The notes under the pieces were generated by a model. That model searched no databases and had not been told where the DNA came from. It saw nothing but the letters and a program-made list of their open reading frames with translations. The position numbers and the translations under genes were made by a program. Of a stretch of 64,000 nucleotides of DNA, positions 35,591 through 45,589 are shown in pieces (the first letter of the stretch is position 1; each line of letters begins with the position of its first letter). The stretch is from contig DS999226.1 of assembly GCA_000156295.1 (NCBI GenBank), forward strand, positions 22,549 to 86,548, written 5' to 3'. The DNA comes from a marine gamma proteobacterium HTCC2148 (GTDB lineage: Bacteria; Pseudomonadota; Gammaproteobacteria; Pseudomonadales; Halieaceae).

Positions 35591-36952
35591 ATGAGTGAAT
35601 ACACTAAAATTCTCCTTGAAGAAGACGAAATGCCCACGCAGTGGTACAACATTGTCGCCGACCTGCCTGAGCCGCCACCGCCTGCCCTGCATCCGGGCAC
35701 TCATCAACCGGCGACTGCGGAGGATTTCGCGCCACTATTCCCTATGGCTCTGGTAGAGCAGGAAGTCAGCACCGAGCGCTACATTGATATCCCGGGTGAT
35801 GTGCTGGATGTTTATCGCCTCTGGCGCCCGTCACCTCTTTTCCGCGCTCGGCGCCTGGAGAAGCTGCTAGATACGCCCGCCAAGATCTTTTACAAGTATG
35901 AAGGCGTTAGTCCAGCCGGTTCGCACAAACCCAATACTGCGGTGCCTCAGGTCTGGTACAACGCGCAGGAAGGGATTCGCAAACTCACAACAGAAACCGG
36001 AGCCGGGCAATGGGGAAGCTCACTGGCATTTGCCTGCGCTCAGTTTGGACTCGAATGTGAAATTTGGCAGGTGGCAGCAAGTTACCTCGCCAAACCGCAC
36101 CGACGCACTATGATGGAAATCTGGGGCGGGAAGGTACATCCCAGCCCTTCCGATGTGACCGAGTTCGGCCGTAAGCTGTTAGCGGAAAATCCAGATCACC
36201 CGGGCTCATTGGGTATTGCGATTTCCGAGGCTGTTAGTGAGGCGATTGAGGATGAAACCGTTCGCTATGCGCTGGGCAGTGTGCTTAATCATGTGCTGTT
36301 GCACCAGACAATCATTGGCGAGGAAGCACTGTTACAACTTGCCAAAGTGGGTGAGACACCTGATGTGTTGGTGGGTTGCACCGGCGGTGGTTCCAATTTT
36401 GGTGGGCTTGCCTTCCCATTCCTGCGCGAAAAACTCGCTGGCAAAATGAGCCCGGTCATTCGCTGTGTGGAGCCCTCAGCTTGTCCGACCTTGACCAAAG
36501 GCGAGTATCGCTATGACTTTGGCGATACAGCCGGGCTTACGCCGCTGATGAAGATGCATACACTGGGTCATGGATTTATCCCGGAACCCATTCACGCCGG
36601 AGGCCTGCGCTATCATGGTATGGCGCCACTGGTATCGCACGTCTATGAGCTTGGACTGGTGGAAGCTATCGCCGTGCCGCAACTCGAGTGCTTTGCAGGT
36701 GCGGTAAAGTTTGCTCGCAGTGAAGGTATTGTGCCTGCACCGGAACCGACTCATGCAATTGCCGCTGCCATACGTGAAGCTTTGGCATGCAAGGAAAGTG
36801 GCGAAGAGAAAACTATTCTCACTGCCCTGTGTGGTCACGGCCATCTCGACCTTGCCTCCTATGACAGATACATGCGAGGCGAAATGCAAGACCTTGAACT
36901 GTCGGACGACCTTATAAAAGCGGCAATGCTCGACGTACCGGAAATTGCCTGA
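35591..36952 (+). CDS. trpB2: TrpB2-type tryptophan synthase beta chain-like enzyme
   Basis: 453 residues from ATG 35591, with AGGAAAGG about eleven bases upstream. PLP-binding lysine in [13 protein letters not shown], glutamate loop [15 protein letters not shown] and phosphate-binding [11 protein letters not shown] identify a tryptophan synthase beta fold. The long N-terminal extension ([20 protein letters not shown]) and the motifs [23 protein letters not shown] (shown: [12 protein letters not shown]) are those of the TrpB2 group, which usually works without TrpA and may make tryptophan from serine and indole or act on other amino acids. No trpA or other trp gene is near. It is followed after 36 bases by a TonB receptor, an uncommon pairing. 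Confidence 0.9.
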   Translation: MSEYTKILLEEDEMPTQWYNIVADLPEPPPPALHPGTHQPATAEDFAPLFPMALVEQEVSTERYIDIPGDVLDVYRLWRPSPLFRARRLEKLLDTPAKIFYKYEGVSPAGSHKPNTAVPQVWYNAQEGIRKLTTETGAGQWGSSLAFACAQFGLECEIWQVAASYLAKPHRRTMMEIWGGKVHPSPSDVTEFGRKLLAENPDHPGSLGIAISEAVSEAIEDETVRYALGSVLNHVLLHQTIIGEEALLQLAKVGETPDVLVGCTGGGSNFGGLAFPFLREKLAGKMSPVIRCVEPSACPTLTKGEYRYDFGDTAGLTPLMKMHTLGHGFIPEPIHAGGLRYHGMAPLVSHVYELGLVEAIAVPQLECFAGAVKFARSEGIVPAPEPTHAIAAAIREALACKESGEEKTILTALCGHGHLDLASYDRYMRGEMQDLELSDDLIKAAMLDVPEIA

Positions 36953-36988
36953 TTACTTGATGCTTAAAGATCTGCAAGGATAAAAAAA

Positions 36989-39400
36989 ATGAATAAGACT
37001 TTAATTGCTACGCCGCTGCCCATGGTTGCAGTATTTCTGTCGCTGACGGGGACATTAGGCAGCGCCACTGTTGCTTTTGCCCAGACTACTGGCGCCGACC
37101 GCATGCTGGAGGAAGTCAGGGTCACAGCGCGACGTCGCGAGGAGGGGTTGCAGGATGCGCCTATCGCAGTGTCAGCTTTTACCGGCGACAATCTGGCATA
37201 TCGTGGCATTACAAGGCTTGATCAGATAGAGAAGTTTGTTCCAAACCTCACGTTACAGAATAACCCCAGCTTTGGTGGAGCCTCTAATTCTGCCGCTATC
37301 TATCTTCGTGGCGTTGGCCAAAAGGAATTTCTACCAACCTCCGAGCCCGGTGTTGGCCTTTATGTCGACGGTGTTTACATAGCGCGCTCAGTCGGCGCAG
37401 TGCTCGATTTGATCGATATAGAGCGACTAGAGGTTTTGCGAGGCCCACAGGGAACCCTGTTTGGTCGCAACACGATTGGTGGCGCTATTTCCATCACTAC
37501 GGTTAAACCTGATATCGGCGGCGAATTTAGCGGTAAAGTAGGCGCTGCTTATGGCACCGATGATCGCCTAAACCTAAAAGGCTCTGTGGATATACCCATC
37601 GGCTCAACCGTTGGCCTCAGGATTTCTGGAGCTTCGTTCCAACAAGATGGCTATGTCGAACGCCAGGACGGCGTTGATTTAGGGGATGACGATACATTGA
37701 CTGCTCGCCTGGCGTTAGCCTGGGAGCCGAGCGAAAAGCTGCGAGCGGATTTTAGTTTTGACTATACCTCCGACTCAGAAAACGGGCCGGCTATGGAGTT
37801 GATTGGCATTGACTTTACAGACCTGAGCCAATTGCAGGGTGTGGTCGCGGCACCGCCACCGCCGATGGCGTTTGTTCACAACGTTACTGCAGCAGCGTTA
37901 GGCCCGGGCATGCCGTGTGCTGCCACAGATGTTAATGGCAACGGTGTCACCTATAACCCCGACAGCCCCAATTGTTATGACAATCGTTACTTGCGTGGCA
38001 ACGGTCGAAATGGCGGCACTGCGGAAGCCAAATCAGAGACAGATGTGTACGGAATGTCATTGAATCTTAGCTACGAGCTGACAGAAGCACTGACGCTAAA
38101 GTCCATTACTGCATGGCGTGATCTCGACTCAGAGTTTGCGCGCGATGGCGATCACTCGCCTCAGCGTATTTCCCAATTTTTCGATGATCTGGAGCAGGAA
38201 CAGTTCAGTCAGGAGTTCCAACTGCTGGGAGACCACGGTCGGCTTAACTGGATTGCCGGAGCCTACTACTTCAATGAGGAAGGCAAGAACGCAAACATTC
38301 TCGACTTTACGGTTTCCAATTTTCGCTCCGGCGGTGAATTCGATAACGAGGCGCTGGCTCTGTTCGCGCAGGCAAGCTATGACCTGACAGATACCTGGCA
38401 TTTAACACTGGGCGGACGCTATACCGAAGAGACCAAGACCTTTCGTCCCGATCAGGTGATTTTTACCAATTACTATGCGGGTATTAGTCAGGTGGTGCCA
38501 CCGGGCAACCCCCTGGCTGCGTTAGACGCGCCATTCCTGCAGGCCGGCTCAAGAATTCTTCCCTACGTAGAGAAAGAGTTGGAAATCGACGAATTTACGC
38601 CCCTGGCCAATTTGTCCTGGGATGCCTCTGATGACGTCATGATCTATGCCACTTACTCGGAGGGCTTTAAATCTGGTGGCTTTACCCAGCGAGTTTTTCC
38701 ACCTATCGTGCCGCCATTTACTGCTCCTCCGGGCACACCTGATCTCGATCTGATTCCCACCTTTGAGCCAGAATTTGCAGATGTCTATGAGTTAGGCTTC
38801 AAGTCGACACTGCTGGATGGTCGCGTTCGTCTTAATGGTGCGATATTCCATACAGATTACGAAGATCTGCAAGTGCAGGTTTTTAATAGCGTAGCGCCAG
38901 TGACTGAGAATATTGGTTCTGCTGATATAGATGGCCTGGAGCTCGAACTGCAGGCGTCGCCGGGTGCTGGCTGGCTGGTTGATGCGACGTTTGCCTGGCT
39001 TGATGCTCATTATGACCAGATAGATACAGGACTAACCCTGATCGGTGAGAATTTCGCCTTTGAGCGCGTCCCCGAGTACAGCGGTAGCCTTGGGCTATCT
39101 AAAGAGTTTGGCTTGAATGAGTGGGGAACTGTGGTTGTTCGTGGTGACGCCAGCTACCGTGACGACACCTATAATGATGCCTATAACACACCACTATTGA
39201 AGACTGACGCCTACACGCTGGTAGACGCCCGCGTGCGCTGGACTAATGCCGAAGAGAATCTCTCCGTTATCCTCTCCGCCATCAACCTGACCGACGAGGA
39301 CTACCTGGCTACTGGAGTGTACGGCACTGCTTTTCAAAGCTATGAGGGCATATTCGATCGTGGTCGCCAGTGGTTAGTCGAAGCCCAGTGGAGCTTTTAA
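36989..39400 (+). CDS. TonB-dependent outer-membrane receptor
   Basis: 803 residues; AAGGA upstream of ATG. Signal peptide ending near VAFAQ, TonB box EEVRVTARRREEGLQDAPIA, plug motifs KFVPNLTLQNNPSFGGASNS, IYLRGVGQKEF, VLRGPQGTLFGRNTIGGA and a barrel ending in EAQWSF. It belongs to the same broad group as the 11241 receptor. Position between trpB2 and a CMD-type gene, overlapping neither but only 1 base from the latter, suggests one operon importing and processing a common small molecule (inference). Confidence 0.92.
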   Translation: MNKTLIATPLPMVAVFLSLTGTLGSATVAFAQTTGADRMLEEVRVTARRREEGLQDAPIAVSAFTGDNLAYRGITRLDQIEKFVPNLTLQNNPSFGGASNSAAIYLRGVGQKEFLPTSEPGVGLYVDGVYIARSVGAVLDLIDIERLEVLRGPQGTLFGRNTIGGAISITTVKPDIGGEFSGKVGAAYGTDDRLNLKGSVDIPIGSTVGLRISGASFQQDGYVERQDGVDLGDDDTLTARLALAWEPSEKLRADFSFDYTSDSENGPAMELIGIDFTDLSQLQGVVAAPPPPMAFVHNVTAAALGPGMPCAATDVNGNGVTYNPDSPNCYDNRYLRGNGRNGGTAEAKSETDVYGMSLNLSYELTEALTLKSITAWRDLDSEFARDGDHSPQRISQFFDDLEQEQFSQEFQLLGDHGRLNWIAGAYYFNEEGKNANILDFTVSNFRSGGEFDNEALALFAQASYDLTDTWHLTLGGRYTEETKTFRPDQVIFTNYYAGISQVVPPGNPLAALDAPFLQAGSRILPYVEKELEIDEFTPLANLSWDASDDVMIYATYSEGFKSGGFTQRVFPPIVPPFTAPPGTPDLDLIPTFEPEFADVYELGFKSTLLDGRVRLNGAIFHTDYEDLQVQVFNSVAPVTENIGSADIDGLELELQASPGAGWLVDATFAWLDAHYDQIDTGLTLIGENFAFERVPEYSGSLGLSKEFGLNEWGTVVVRGDASYRDDTYNDAYNTPLLKTDAYTLVDARVRWTNAEENLSVILSAINLTDEDYLATGVYGTAFQSYEGIFDRGRQWLVEAQWSF

Positions 39401-39401
39401 T

Positions 39402-39971
39402 ATGGCACGTGTGAAGATTGCGAAGCCAGACGCGGTCACAGACCCGGCGGTTGCAGGAATTTTCGAATGGGTCACGCAAATGGAAGGGGCTGTCCCAAAC
39501 CACTTTTTTGTTGAAATGAATTTCCCCGAATTCTTCCCTGCCAAGCTAGGCGCAACCAAGGTGTTATGGGAGTCGGGTGAACTTTCGATGGAAGAGATTC
39601 AGCACGTTGGCATTCTGGTATCCAAAGACAACGGATGCTCTTACTGCACGGCTGCATTCTGCACCATACTTACTCATGGCCTGGGCACGCAGGAGGAGGA
39701 TGTTAAAACGCTGGTTGAGCAAGGTGTCAGTTCAGTCGAAAATCCGCGTTTGGCAACCTTGCTGGAATTTGCATTACAAGTGAACCGCAGCCCCGCTACC
39801 ACGACTGACGCCGATGTGAACGCGCTGCGTGAGGCAGGTTTGACTGACAAGGGCATTGTTCAGCTCATTCACGTAGTCAGCGACTTTGGTTCTTACAATC
39901 GTCTCAATCTTGCTTTAGACACTGACTACGATTATCGCGATATGTGGCGTGCATTAGCCTCACAAGTATAA
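39402..39971 (+). CDS. Carboxymuconolactone decarboxylase/peroxidase-related protein
   Basis: 189 residues. ATG lies one base after the receptor stop (TAATATG), implying translational coupling. The CMD-type core has the CxxC redox motif in NGCSYCTAAFCTIL, the pattern of uncharacterised peroxidase-related enzymes of the AhpD superfamily. Without a signal peptide it is cytoplasmic. It would detoxify peroxide or act on a product of the imported ligand; neither is shown by sequence. Confidence 0.83.
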   Translation: MARVKIAKPDAVTDPAVAGIFEWVTQMEGAVPNHFFVEMNFPEFFPAKLGATKVLWESGELSMEEIQHVGILVSKDNGCSYCTAAFCTILTHGLGTQEEDVKTLVEQGVSSVENPRLATLLEFALQVNRSPATTTDADVNALREAGLTDKGIVQLIHVVSDFGSYNRLNLALDTDYDYRDMWRALASQV

Positions 39972-40067
39972 GCAATCTATAGACAGTAAAAGCGGGGACG
40001 CGGCGAAACTCCGCTCACGCAAAAAGTAAATTGGGTTATTAACGCTGTAAAAAGTCTTCCAAAGATT

Positions 40068-40733
40068 CTAAAGCACGCGAGAAGCTGACGGCACAATGGA
40101 AAAAATCCGGCTCATCTCATCATCGCTGTAGCAATCCGGGTTATCAAGAAAATGCAGCAGCATATCCAGACTGTCTACGCCCCAGAAGAGTTCTCCTTGC
40201 GCAATAATAGTGGGCACGCCAAACACTTTTTCCGCTAGTGCATCGGCACCATTTTCCAGTAGTTCCTGCTTTACGACTGCAGTAGCTATTTTTTCTTTCG
40301 CCACACTATCACCCCCTTCGAACGCCAGCGCTTCCACGATCGCCGAAAAGCCTTTTGGATCATCCGGCCGATGCCCTCTCACCCAAATGCTGTCGAATAT
40401 GCTGTTTATGGTCTCAGGGGTGTTACCGGCGGCAATGGTTAAACGCAAGGCAGCCAGCGGGTTAAAGGGATGTGCATCGGGCATACTGAAGGGAATGCCA
40501 AACTTTTCAGCTAGGTAAACAACCTGTCTATACGTATGCACACGCTTCGCTTCAATCTCTGCCGGTCCTTTTTGACCCCAGTGATTCAATAAGCCTGCGA
40601 AAAGAACCGGTCGGTAACGAAGGTCCAAGCGTGAGGAAAACTCCCTATTTTCATCATTGAGCCTTCGCCACATCAGGTAAGCATAAGGCGAGATGTAATC
40701 AAAATAGAACGTCGCTTTTATCGAATTAGCCAT
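40068..40733 (-). CDS. DsbA-superfamily 2-hydroxychromene-2-carboxylate isomerase-like protein
   Basis: ATG 40733 with GAGGTG upstream is preferred to the longer frame from 40784. 221 residues. FYFDYISPYAYLMWRRL is the N-terminal thioredoxin-fold signature of the HCCA isomerase / kappa-class glutathione transferase family (catalytic Ser of the SPYAY motif). VFGVPTIIAQGELFWGVDSLDML is its C-terminal cis-proline strand and end. The family isomerises aromatic ring-cleavage intermediates using glutathione, or conjugates glutathione. It is convergent with the CMD gene. Confidence 0.87.
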   Translation of the reverse strand: MANSIKATFYFDYISPYAYLMWRRLNDENREFSSRLDLRYRPVLFAGLLNHWGQKGPAEIEAKRVHTYRQVVYLAEKFGIPFSMPDAHPFNPLAALRLTIAAGNTPETINSIFDSIWVRGHRPDDPKGFSAIVEALAFEGGDSVAKEKIATAVVKQELLENGADALAEKVFGVPTIIAQGELFWGVDSLDMLLHFLDNPDCYSDDEMSRIFSIVPSASRVL

Positions 40734-40927
40734 CAAGAAGCACCTCAAATCAGTTTTGTCGCAATTACCTGCCAACGCTTTCAAACAGGGTAGCCAGACG
40801 AAAGAGTCAGTCGCAGGTCAAGCTAGGTTTATTTACCAGGCATTCAGGCCCGCAATATTGAAACGATTGACTGCAGCACTCTCTAAATCTCGCGTAAACC
40901 CTCGCTAAATCCGCACTCATTATACTC

Positions 40928-41911
40928 TCATGTCGCAAACAGGCTTTGTATTGTCGCCATTTGGTCAGCACTCAATCGCCCCGATCGCTCGGCCTGCAAA
41001 CACTCCTGTAGTTCAATCGTATTTTTCACTCCCAGTATGACCGAAGCCACTTTCGAAACACTCAATGCATAACGGTGAGCAAGGCTTGCGGGAGATTCAC
41101 CCCATTGGTCAGCCAGCTGCCGAAAAGGTGCAGCTCTTACATAGTCTTCGAAATCTTCTGCATCAAAGCCTGACGAATGAGGCTGTCTATCCATCGATGA
41201 AGTTAGCGCACCGGCTTGTACAGCTCTAATCGCCAGGATCGGAATATCCTTGTGCTGGCATTTTTGTAAAATAATTTTTGGATCGAAGTTTTCTGATACG
41301 TAACTGATGGCGCCTGCTGAGTTAAGCGGATTGACGATACATTGAACCGCAGCTGGCCTACATTCGTGATCGAGTGCAGTTAATAACGCTTCCTTTTGCC
41401 CTATACCGCCAATGCCCCAGTCGCCGATCTTGCCTTCCTGTTTTAACCGCTCGAAAGCGGGAATAACCTCGTTGAAATAGCAGCTTAATGTAGTCGCGTT
41501 TTTTTCTCGAAACTGGTTGTATTTAAACAACTCATAGTCATCTTCAATTAATTGCGAATGCATAAGGAACAAACTCACTCTTTCTATGCCCAGCAATTTC
41601 AAACTCTCGGTTAGCGAGGCATTGAGTTTTTCATAAACGCTATGACCTCTCGGCGTACCGATCTGGCATTTAGTGGTTACATACAAACCGTCCGTACTCT
41701 TGCCACGCAATGCTTCACCAACGACACTTTCTGCTTCACCATGACCATACATTGGCGCCAAGTCTAAATGGTTAATGCCTTGGTCCAAGGCAATTTCGAT
41801 GGTTTCGAGCACTTGCTCTCTCGAAGTTTCACCCCATATTTGACCAAGGCCTCCGCCGCCTAAGCTTAATGCACTGATGTTTCCAAACGGCTTGAATTTT
41901 CTGTATTGCAT
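40928..41911 (-). CDS. Aldo/keto reductase
   Basis: 327 residues. Residues of the AKR active site are visible: Asp in HLDLAPMYGHGEAE, Tyr in the same motif, Lys in YVTTKCQIG and His in LFLMHSQ. The TIM barrel continues to a C-terminal SVILGVKNTIELQEC cofactor segment. NAD(P)H-dependent carbonyl reduction in the cytoplasm; substrate unknown. AAAGAG lies upstream of ATG. It is transcribed toward the isomerase gene, 194 bases apart, perhaps as one unit. Confidence 0.88.
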   Translation of the reverse strand: MQYRKFKPFGNISALSLGGGGLGQIWGETSREQVLETIEIALDQGINHLDLAPMYGHGEAESVVGEALRGKSTDGLYVTTKCQIGTPRGHSVYEKLNASLTESLKLLGIERVSLFLMHSQLIEDDYELFKYNQFREKNATTLSCYFNEVIPAFERLKQEGKIGDWGIGGIGQKEALLTALDHECRPAAVQCIVNPLNSAGAISYVSENFDPKIILQKCQHKDIPILAIRAVQAGALTSSMDRQPHSSGFDAEDFEDYVRAAPFRQLADQWGESPASLAHRYALSVSKVASVILGVKNTIELQECLQAERSGRLSADQMATIQSLFAT

Positions 41912-42247
41912 CGCCAGTTCTCTTTAATAATGGTGAGGTTTCAATGTGACGCTTTTCATTGCTGGACATTAGTGTTCGTCGTTAAACCGTACGGAGCGAA
42001 TTGGACCCAATTTAAAGAAGCAAAATTTCACTAAGGACCTATCCAATCTAGCCTGCCGATCGCAGCTGATACCTTTTGAATGAATTACAGTTTCGAGACA
42101 ATTTAAACCACGTTCGATTATGGCACAAAGCTTATCCTTGAATAGCTGATGTTGGCTGACACTCACCGACGTCACCGATACGAATAGCAAAAAATCTAAA
42201 TATGGCTATATTAACTGACTGCTAAGATTCAAAAACAGGGGTTTGTA
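41912..42247. other. Intergenic region
   Basis: 336 bases between divergent genes. A 73-codon minus frame (41969-42190) lacks a ribosome site and looks like chance. No RNA or repeat recognised. Confidence 0.4.
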
Positions 42248-42625
42248 ATGGGGTTCTTTTTATTAATGCTTGCGGCAATTTTTTCCTTGTTCGGAGCATT
42301 TTTTCACGGGGTGATTGGTGGGCGCCTCTATCTCGCTAATATCAATCACTCAAGCTTGGACGCGCTGGGCAAATCTTTGAGCTTGGTGAGTTGGCACATG
42401 TTCACTATATTTTTGTTCATCGCGGCCATTGCCTTCGCACTGCTTGCCTTCAACCTGATATCGCCCGTGGCAGTTTATCCGCTGATCGTAATCAACGCAT
42501 TGGGCGCATTGATGTTCCTGTTCTTGGCTTTTGGCAAACATAAACATTTATTGAAAATGCCAGGAGCATACTTAATGGGAACCACCGCGGTATGCGGTTA
42601 TCTAGGCATCACTCTCGTATCCTGA
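42248..42625 (+). CDS. Small four-helix inner-membrane protein
   Basis: 125 residues with four hydrophobic helices (about 2-24, 48-70, 73-95, 103-123) and no charged catalytic cluster apart from HGVIGGRLY in the first loop and GKHKHLLK in the third. No family recognised with confidence. It stands alone between an AKR and an SDR gene. A role is not deducible. Confidence 0.65.
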   Translation: MGFFLLMLAAIFSLFGAFFHGVIGGRLYLANINHSSLDALGKSLSLVSWHMFTIFLFIAAIAFALLAFNLISPVAVYPLIVINALGALMFLFLAFGKHKHLLKMPGAYLMGTTAVCGYLGITLVS

Positions 42626-42712
42626 GCGGGGTGATAAACAACATTAACCGCTCTGGGCCAGCTCAGCGCATAATCTCAAGTAAGCCAGTCAGTTTACCGA
42701 TTTTCTGATTAT

Positions 42713-43489
42713 TCACTGCGCAGTATAACCGCCGTCAATGACCAGATCTGCACCGGTTACAAAGCGCGATTCGTCACAGGCCAAATAAACCACGCCATAG
42801 GCGACGTCGTCCGGCGACCCCAAAAACCCGATAGGATGTTGGTCGATCAAGCGCTGCGTTTCCTGGTCGGGATCATCAAAACTCGCAAGGTGGTCATTAA
42901 GTAATGCGGTACGAATTACTCCCGGGTTGATGGCATTTACCCGAATCCCGTAGCCTTTCTTTGCGCATAGCAGCGCGGCAGATTTGGTGAAGGATCGCAC
43001 ACCCCCCTTGCTGGCAGTATAGGCAGATAAATTGGCATCGCCAATCATTCCTTCGATAGATGCGATATTGATAATTGAACCGCCACCGGTGTCTTTCATT
43101 ATGTTGATGGCCGCCTGAGTGCCCAAAAAAACACCGTTCAGATTAACGTTAATAACTGCATTCCAGTCGCTGAGCGCTATGCTCTCAGCATCTCCCCGCT
43201 CTGTAATGCCAGCATTGTTGACCAGAATATCCAGTCCGCCACAGCGTGCTTTCACAGCAGAAGTTACCTCTGCCCACTGTGCTGAATCACTCACATTCAG
43301 CGGTTCAAAAAAAGCCTTACCGCCTTCCGAGATTATCTCGTCGACGACTTCGCGTGCGGCCCCTTCAGTGAGATCAGTCACGACCACCTGGGCACCGTGT
43401 TTGGCAAGCATTAAAGCGATAGCTCGTCCAATCCCTGATGCTGCACCGGTTACCAATGCGGTTTTATCCTGAACACGTCCCATTATCAT
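42713..43489 (-). CDS. Short-chain dehydrogenase/reductase
   Basis: 258 residues. TGAASGIGRA cofactor loop followed by VVTDLTE (Asp after strand 2, favouring NAD+), NNAGITE, Ser in NIASIEGMIG, YTASKGG (YxxxK) and the end FVTGADLVIDGGYTAQ define a classical SDR of the 3-oxoacyl reductase/alcohol dehydrogenase type. AGGA is placed seven bases before the first ATG (43489). Substrate unknown. Confidence 0.92.
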   Translation of the reverse strand: MIMGRVQDKTALVTGAASGIGRAIALMLAKHGAQVVVTDLTEGAAREVVDEIISEGGKAFFEPLNVSDSAQWAEVTSAVKARCGGLDILVNNAGITERGDAESIALSDWNAVINVNLNGVFLGTQAAINIMKDTGGGSIINIASIEGMIGDANLSAYTASKGGVRSFTKSAALLCAKKGYGIRVNAINPGVIRTALLNDHLASFDDPDQETQRLIDQHPIGFLGSPDDVAYGVVYLACDESRFVTGADLVIDGGYTAQ

Positions 43490-43843
43490 CGTATTTTTCC
43501 TGGTTTATTATGTCCTTGGTGTTGCCGAGTATAAGGGATTACCCGCTTCAAATATTGGCAAATGAAATGTTCTTGGTCGCAAAAATCTAGCCGCACACTC
43601 TACGCCACTGCCCTGCTCCACCTCGCTCTACCAATAGTGCGGATTACTCTTATTTAAATGACTTAACACTTTATGCAGCAGCGCCCAGTCGTCTGCAAGC
43701 TGGCCTTGATGCCTCTCCGGGCGAGTCAGCCCTCAAAATCACGACAGTTGCGTTTCAATCGATGGGATCATTTAACTAGTCAGTACTCACACATCCCCCT
43801 TGTTTGTAATATACTTCAGGAAAATAAGAAAAAGGTACCTGCT
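43490..43843. other. Upstream region of the radical SAM gene
   Basis: 354 bases. The stretch CACTGCCCTGCTCCACCTCG (43609-43628) resembles the C-terminal tail of the IS6 remnants (for example 31483-31495) and may be the last trace of one. Nothing else recognised. Confidence 0.35.
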
Positions 43844-45481
43844 TTGAAAGCGACAATGGTGTGCATGGAAGACGGCATTATTGCGTGCGGATTTCGCAAA
43901 TTCAGCGGGCATGTTGAGCGCATCATCCCCGACGCCCGATTCTGTTTTGTTTCTACACATCATGTACGGTCATTGACTCGTGCACTCACCGGTAAAACCG
44001 GTGCTGGTGGAGATATGCCGCCAGAGGCGGTGGACGAAATGGCCCGTGATCTCGCTGACTCTGATCTTCTGGGGTTTTCCAGCATGAGCGGTTATGCCGA
44101 TCTGACAAAATCGGTGATCGCCAGGGTAAGAGAGATTAATCCCAAATGCATGATCATCTGGGGCGGTATACATCCTATTATTCATCCGGAGGATGCGATT
44201 CTTGCGGACGTCGACGGTATCTGCACGGGTGAGGGTGAGTTTGCATTCGAGCAATTCTACGAATCCTGGATAGCCGGCGAAGACTATACGACAACTTCAA
44301 ATTTCTGGTTCAAGAGAGACAACACCATCATTCGCAATGGTTTTTTACCACTGCAGACTTCCGAGGAAATGGAGACTTTGGCTTTCGCTCGTCATGGCGG
44401 AGAGGAGTTCCTTTATAGGCCCGGTGCAGGCTTTCAGCCGATGACCTTGCACGATAGATTGCTCAGTAACGGTTTGGCATTCAACACGGTGTGGTCAATT
44501 GGCTGTCCCTTCAAATGTACCTACTGCGGCAATACCAAATTCATTGAGAACGACGTGGGCTACCGCAAACTGCGCCACCCCAGTGCACGTTATGCGGTCG
44601 CTGAGATAAAGGCAGCGCTAGAGGCGCAACCGTATCTGAGCACAGTGTGCTTTCACGATGACAGCTTTATGGCGATACCCTATGACCGGTTGGCGGAGTT
44701 TGCCGAAATCTGGCGCGAAGAAGTTGGTATTCCCTTTGCGGTCTATGGCGTCATCCCCAATTATGTGCGCCAGGACAAGTTACAGGTGCTAACGTGGGGG
44801 GGAATGAACAGAATACGTATGGGGGTACAAAGCGGCTCAAAACGAATCCTGGACTTCTACCAACGACCAACACCACCTGAAGATGTTTTGGCGGCCTCTA
44901 TGGTCTGTGCCGAATTTGCCCCCAAGTATCATATTCCCCCTGCCTACGACATTATTGTCGACAACCCCATAGAGACTCGAGAAGATGTCGTTGAAACACT
45001 CGAGTTGCTCCATCAATTCGGCCGACCCTTCACGCTAAACATCTTTTCCCTCAAGGCGATTCCCAATACACGCTTGGAGGAAACCCTGCGTGAAGCTGGT
45101 GTCAACATTGAGGAAATTTCTGATAATTACGCCCACATCAGGCCGAACTGGGCTAATCTGGTGCTTTACGTGTTAGTGGTCTGGCGACCGCCCCGCTGGT
45201 TGTTCGACCAGATGCTAAAACGCGTTCGGAGCAGTTCTGAAGCACAGCCCATGTACCCGGCTACAGCCGCGATACTGCGTGCGCTATACCTTTTCAAGCG
45301 TGGCTTTGATCACCTTCGCCACCTTGATTTCTCAACTATTCCCGGACTTCCCGGTTATCTTGCCTGGAAAGTAGGCCTTGTACAGTTTTGGTGGAAGCAA
45401 GCGATCCCGAAAATGGCGAAGCCTGCGCGACCTATCCGTCGACGCCGGGAAACTATGGTTGAAGTGGTGGAAGTCACCTGA
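43844..45481 (+). CDS. B12-binding-domain radical SAM protein
   Basis: A TTG start at 43844 (LKATMVCMEDGIIACGF) is chosen because AAAGG lies eight bases upstream and because family members begin here; the frame is open back to 43673 without signal. 545 residues. The N-terminal 170 residues form a cobalamin-binding Rossmann fold (LLGFSSMSGYADLTKSVIAR, IIWGGIHPIIHPED, GEGE). The radical SAM cluster motif CPFKCTYC (CxxxCxxC) is near residue 222, then the HDDSF and GVQSGS segments of the TIM barrel. Such enzymes perform radical methylation or rearrangement. Natural substrate unknown; the Rieske oxygenase gene follows on the same strand. Confidence 0.88.
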   Translation: MKATMVCMEDGIIACGFRKFSGHVERIIPDARFCFVSTHHVRSLTRALTGKTGAGGDMPPEAVDEMARDLADSDLLGFSSMSGYADLTKSVIARVREINPKCMIIWGGIHPIIHPEDAILADVDGICTGEGEFAFEQFYESWIAGEDYTTTSNFWFKRDNTIIRNGFLPLQTSEEMETLAFARHGGEEFLYRPGAGFQPMTLHDRLLSNGLAFNTVWSIGCPFKCTYCGNTKFIENDVGYRKLRHPSARYAVAEIKAALEAQPYLSTVCFHDDSFMAIPYDRLAEFAEIWREEVGIPFAVYGVIPNYVRQDKLQVLTWGGMNRIRMGVQSGSKRILDFYQRPTPPEDVLAASMVCAEFAPKYHIPPAYDIIVDNPIETREDVVETLELLHQFGRPFTLNIFSLKAIPNTRLEETLREAGVNIEEISDNYAHIRPNWANLVLYVLVVWRPPRWLFDQMLKRVRSSSEAQPMYPATAAILRALYLFKRGFDHLRHLDFSTIPGLPGYLAWKVGLVQFWWKQAIPKMAKPARPIRRRRETMVEVVEVT

Positions 45482-45589
45482 CGATACTTCTAGACGCGCT
45501 TCCCCGCAGTAAAAGTAGCTATTGCAATATACGAGTCTGAATCTAAGCTTAGCAGTAGAAAATGTGTCCGTGCGTCTGGCGTTTTATTT

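Noticed and set aside
41969..42190. 73-codon minus-strand ORF in the AKR/membrane-protein gap
   Set aside because: No ribosome site, no domain, and mixed composition; treated as chance.
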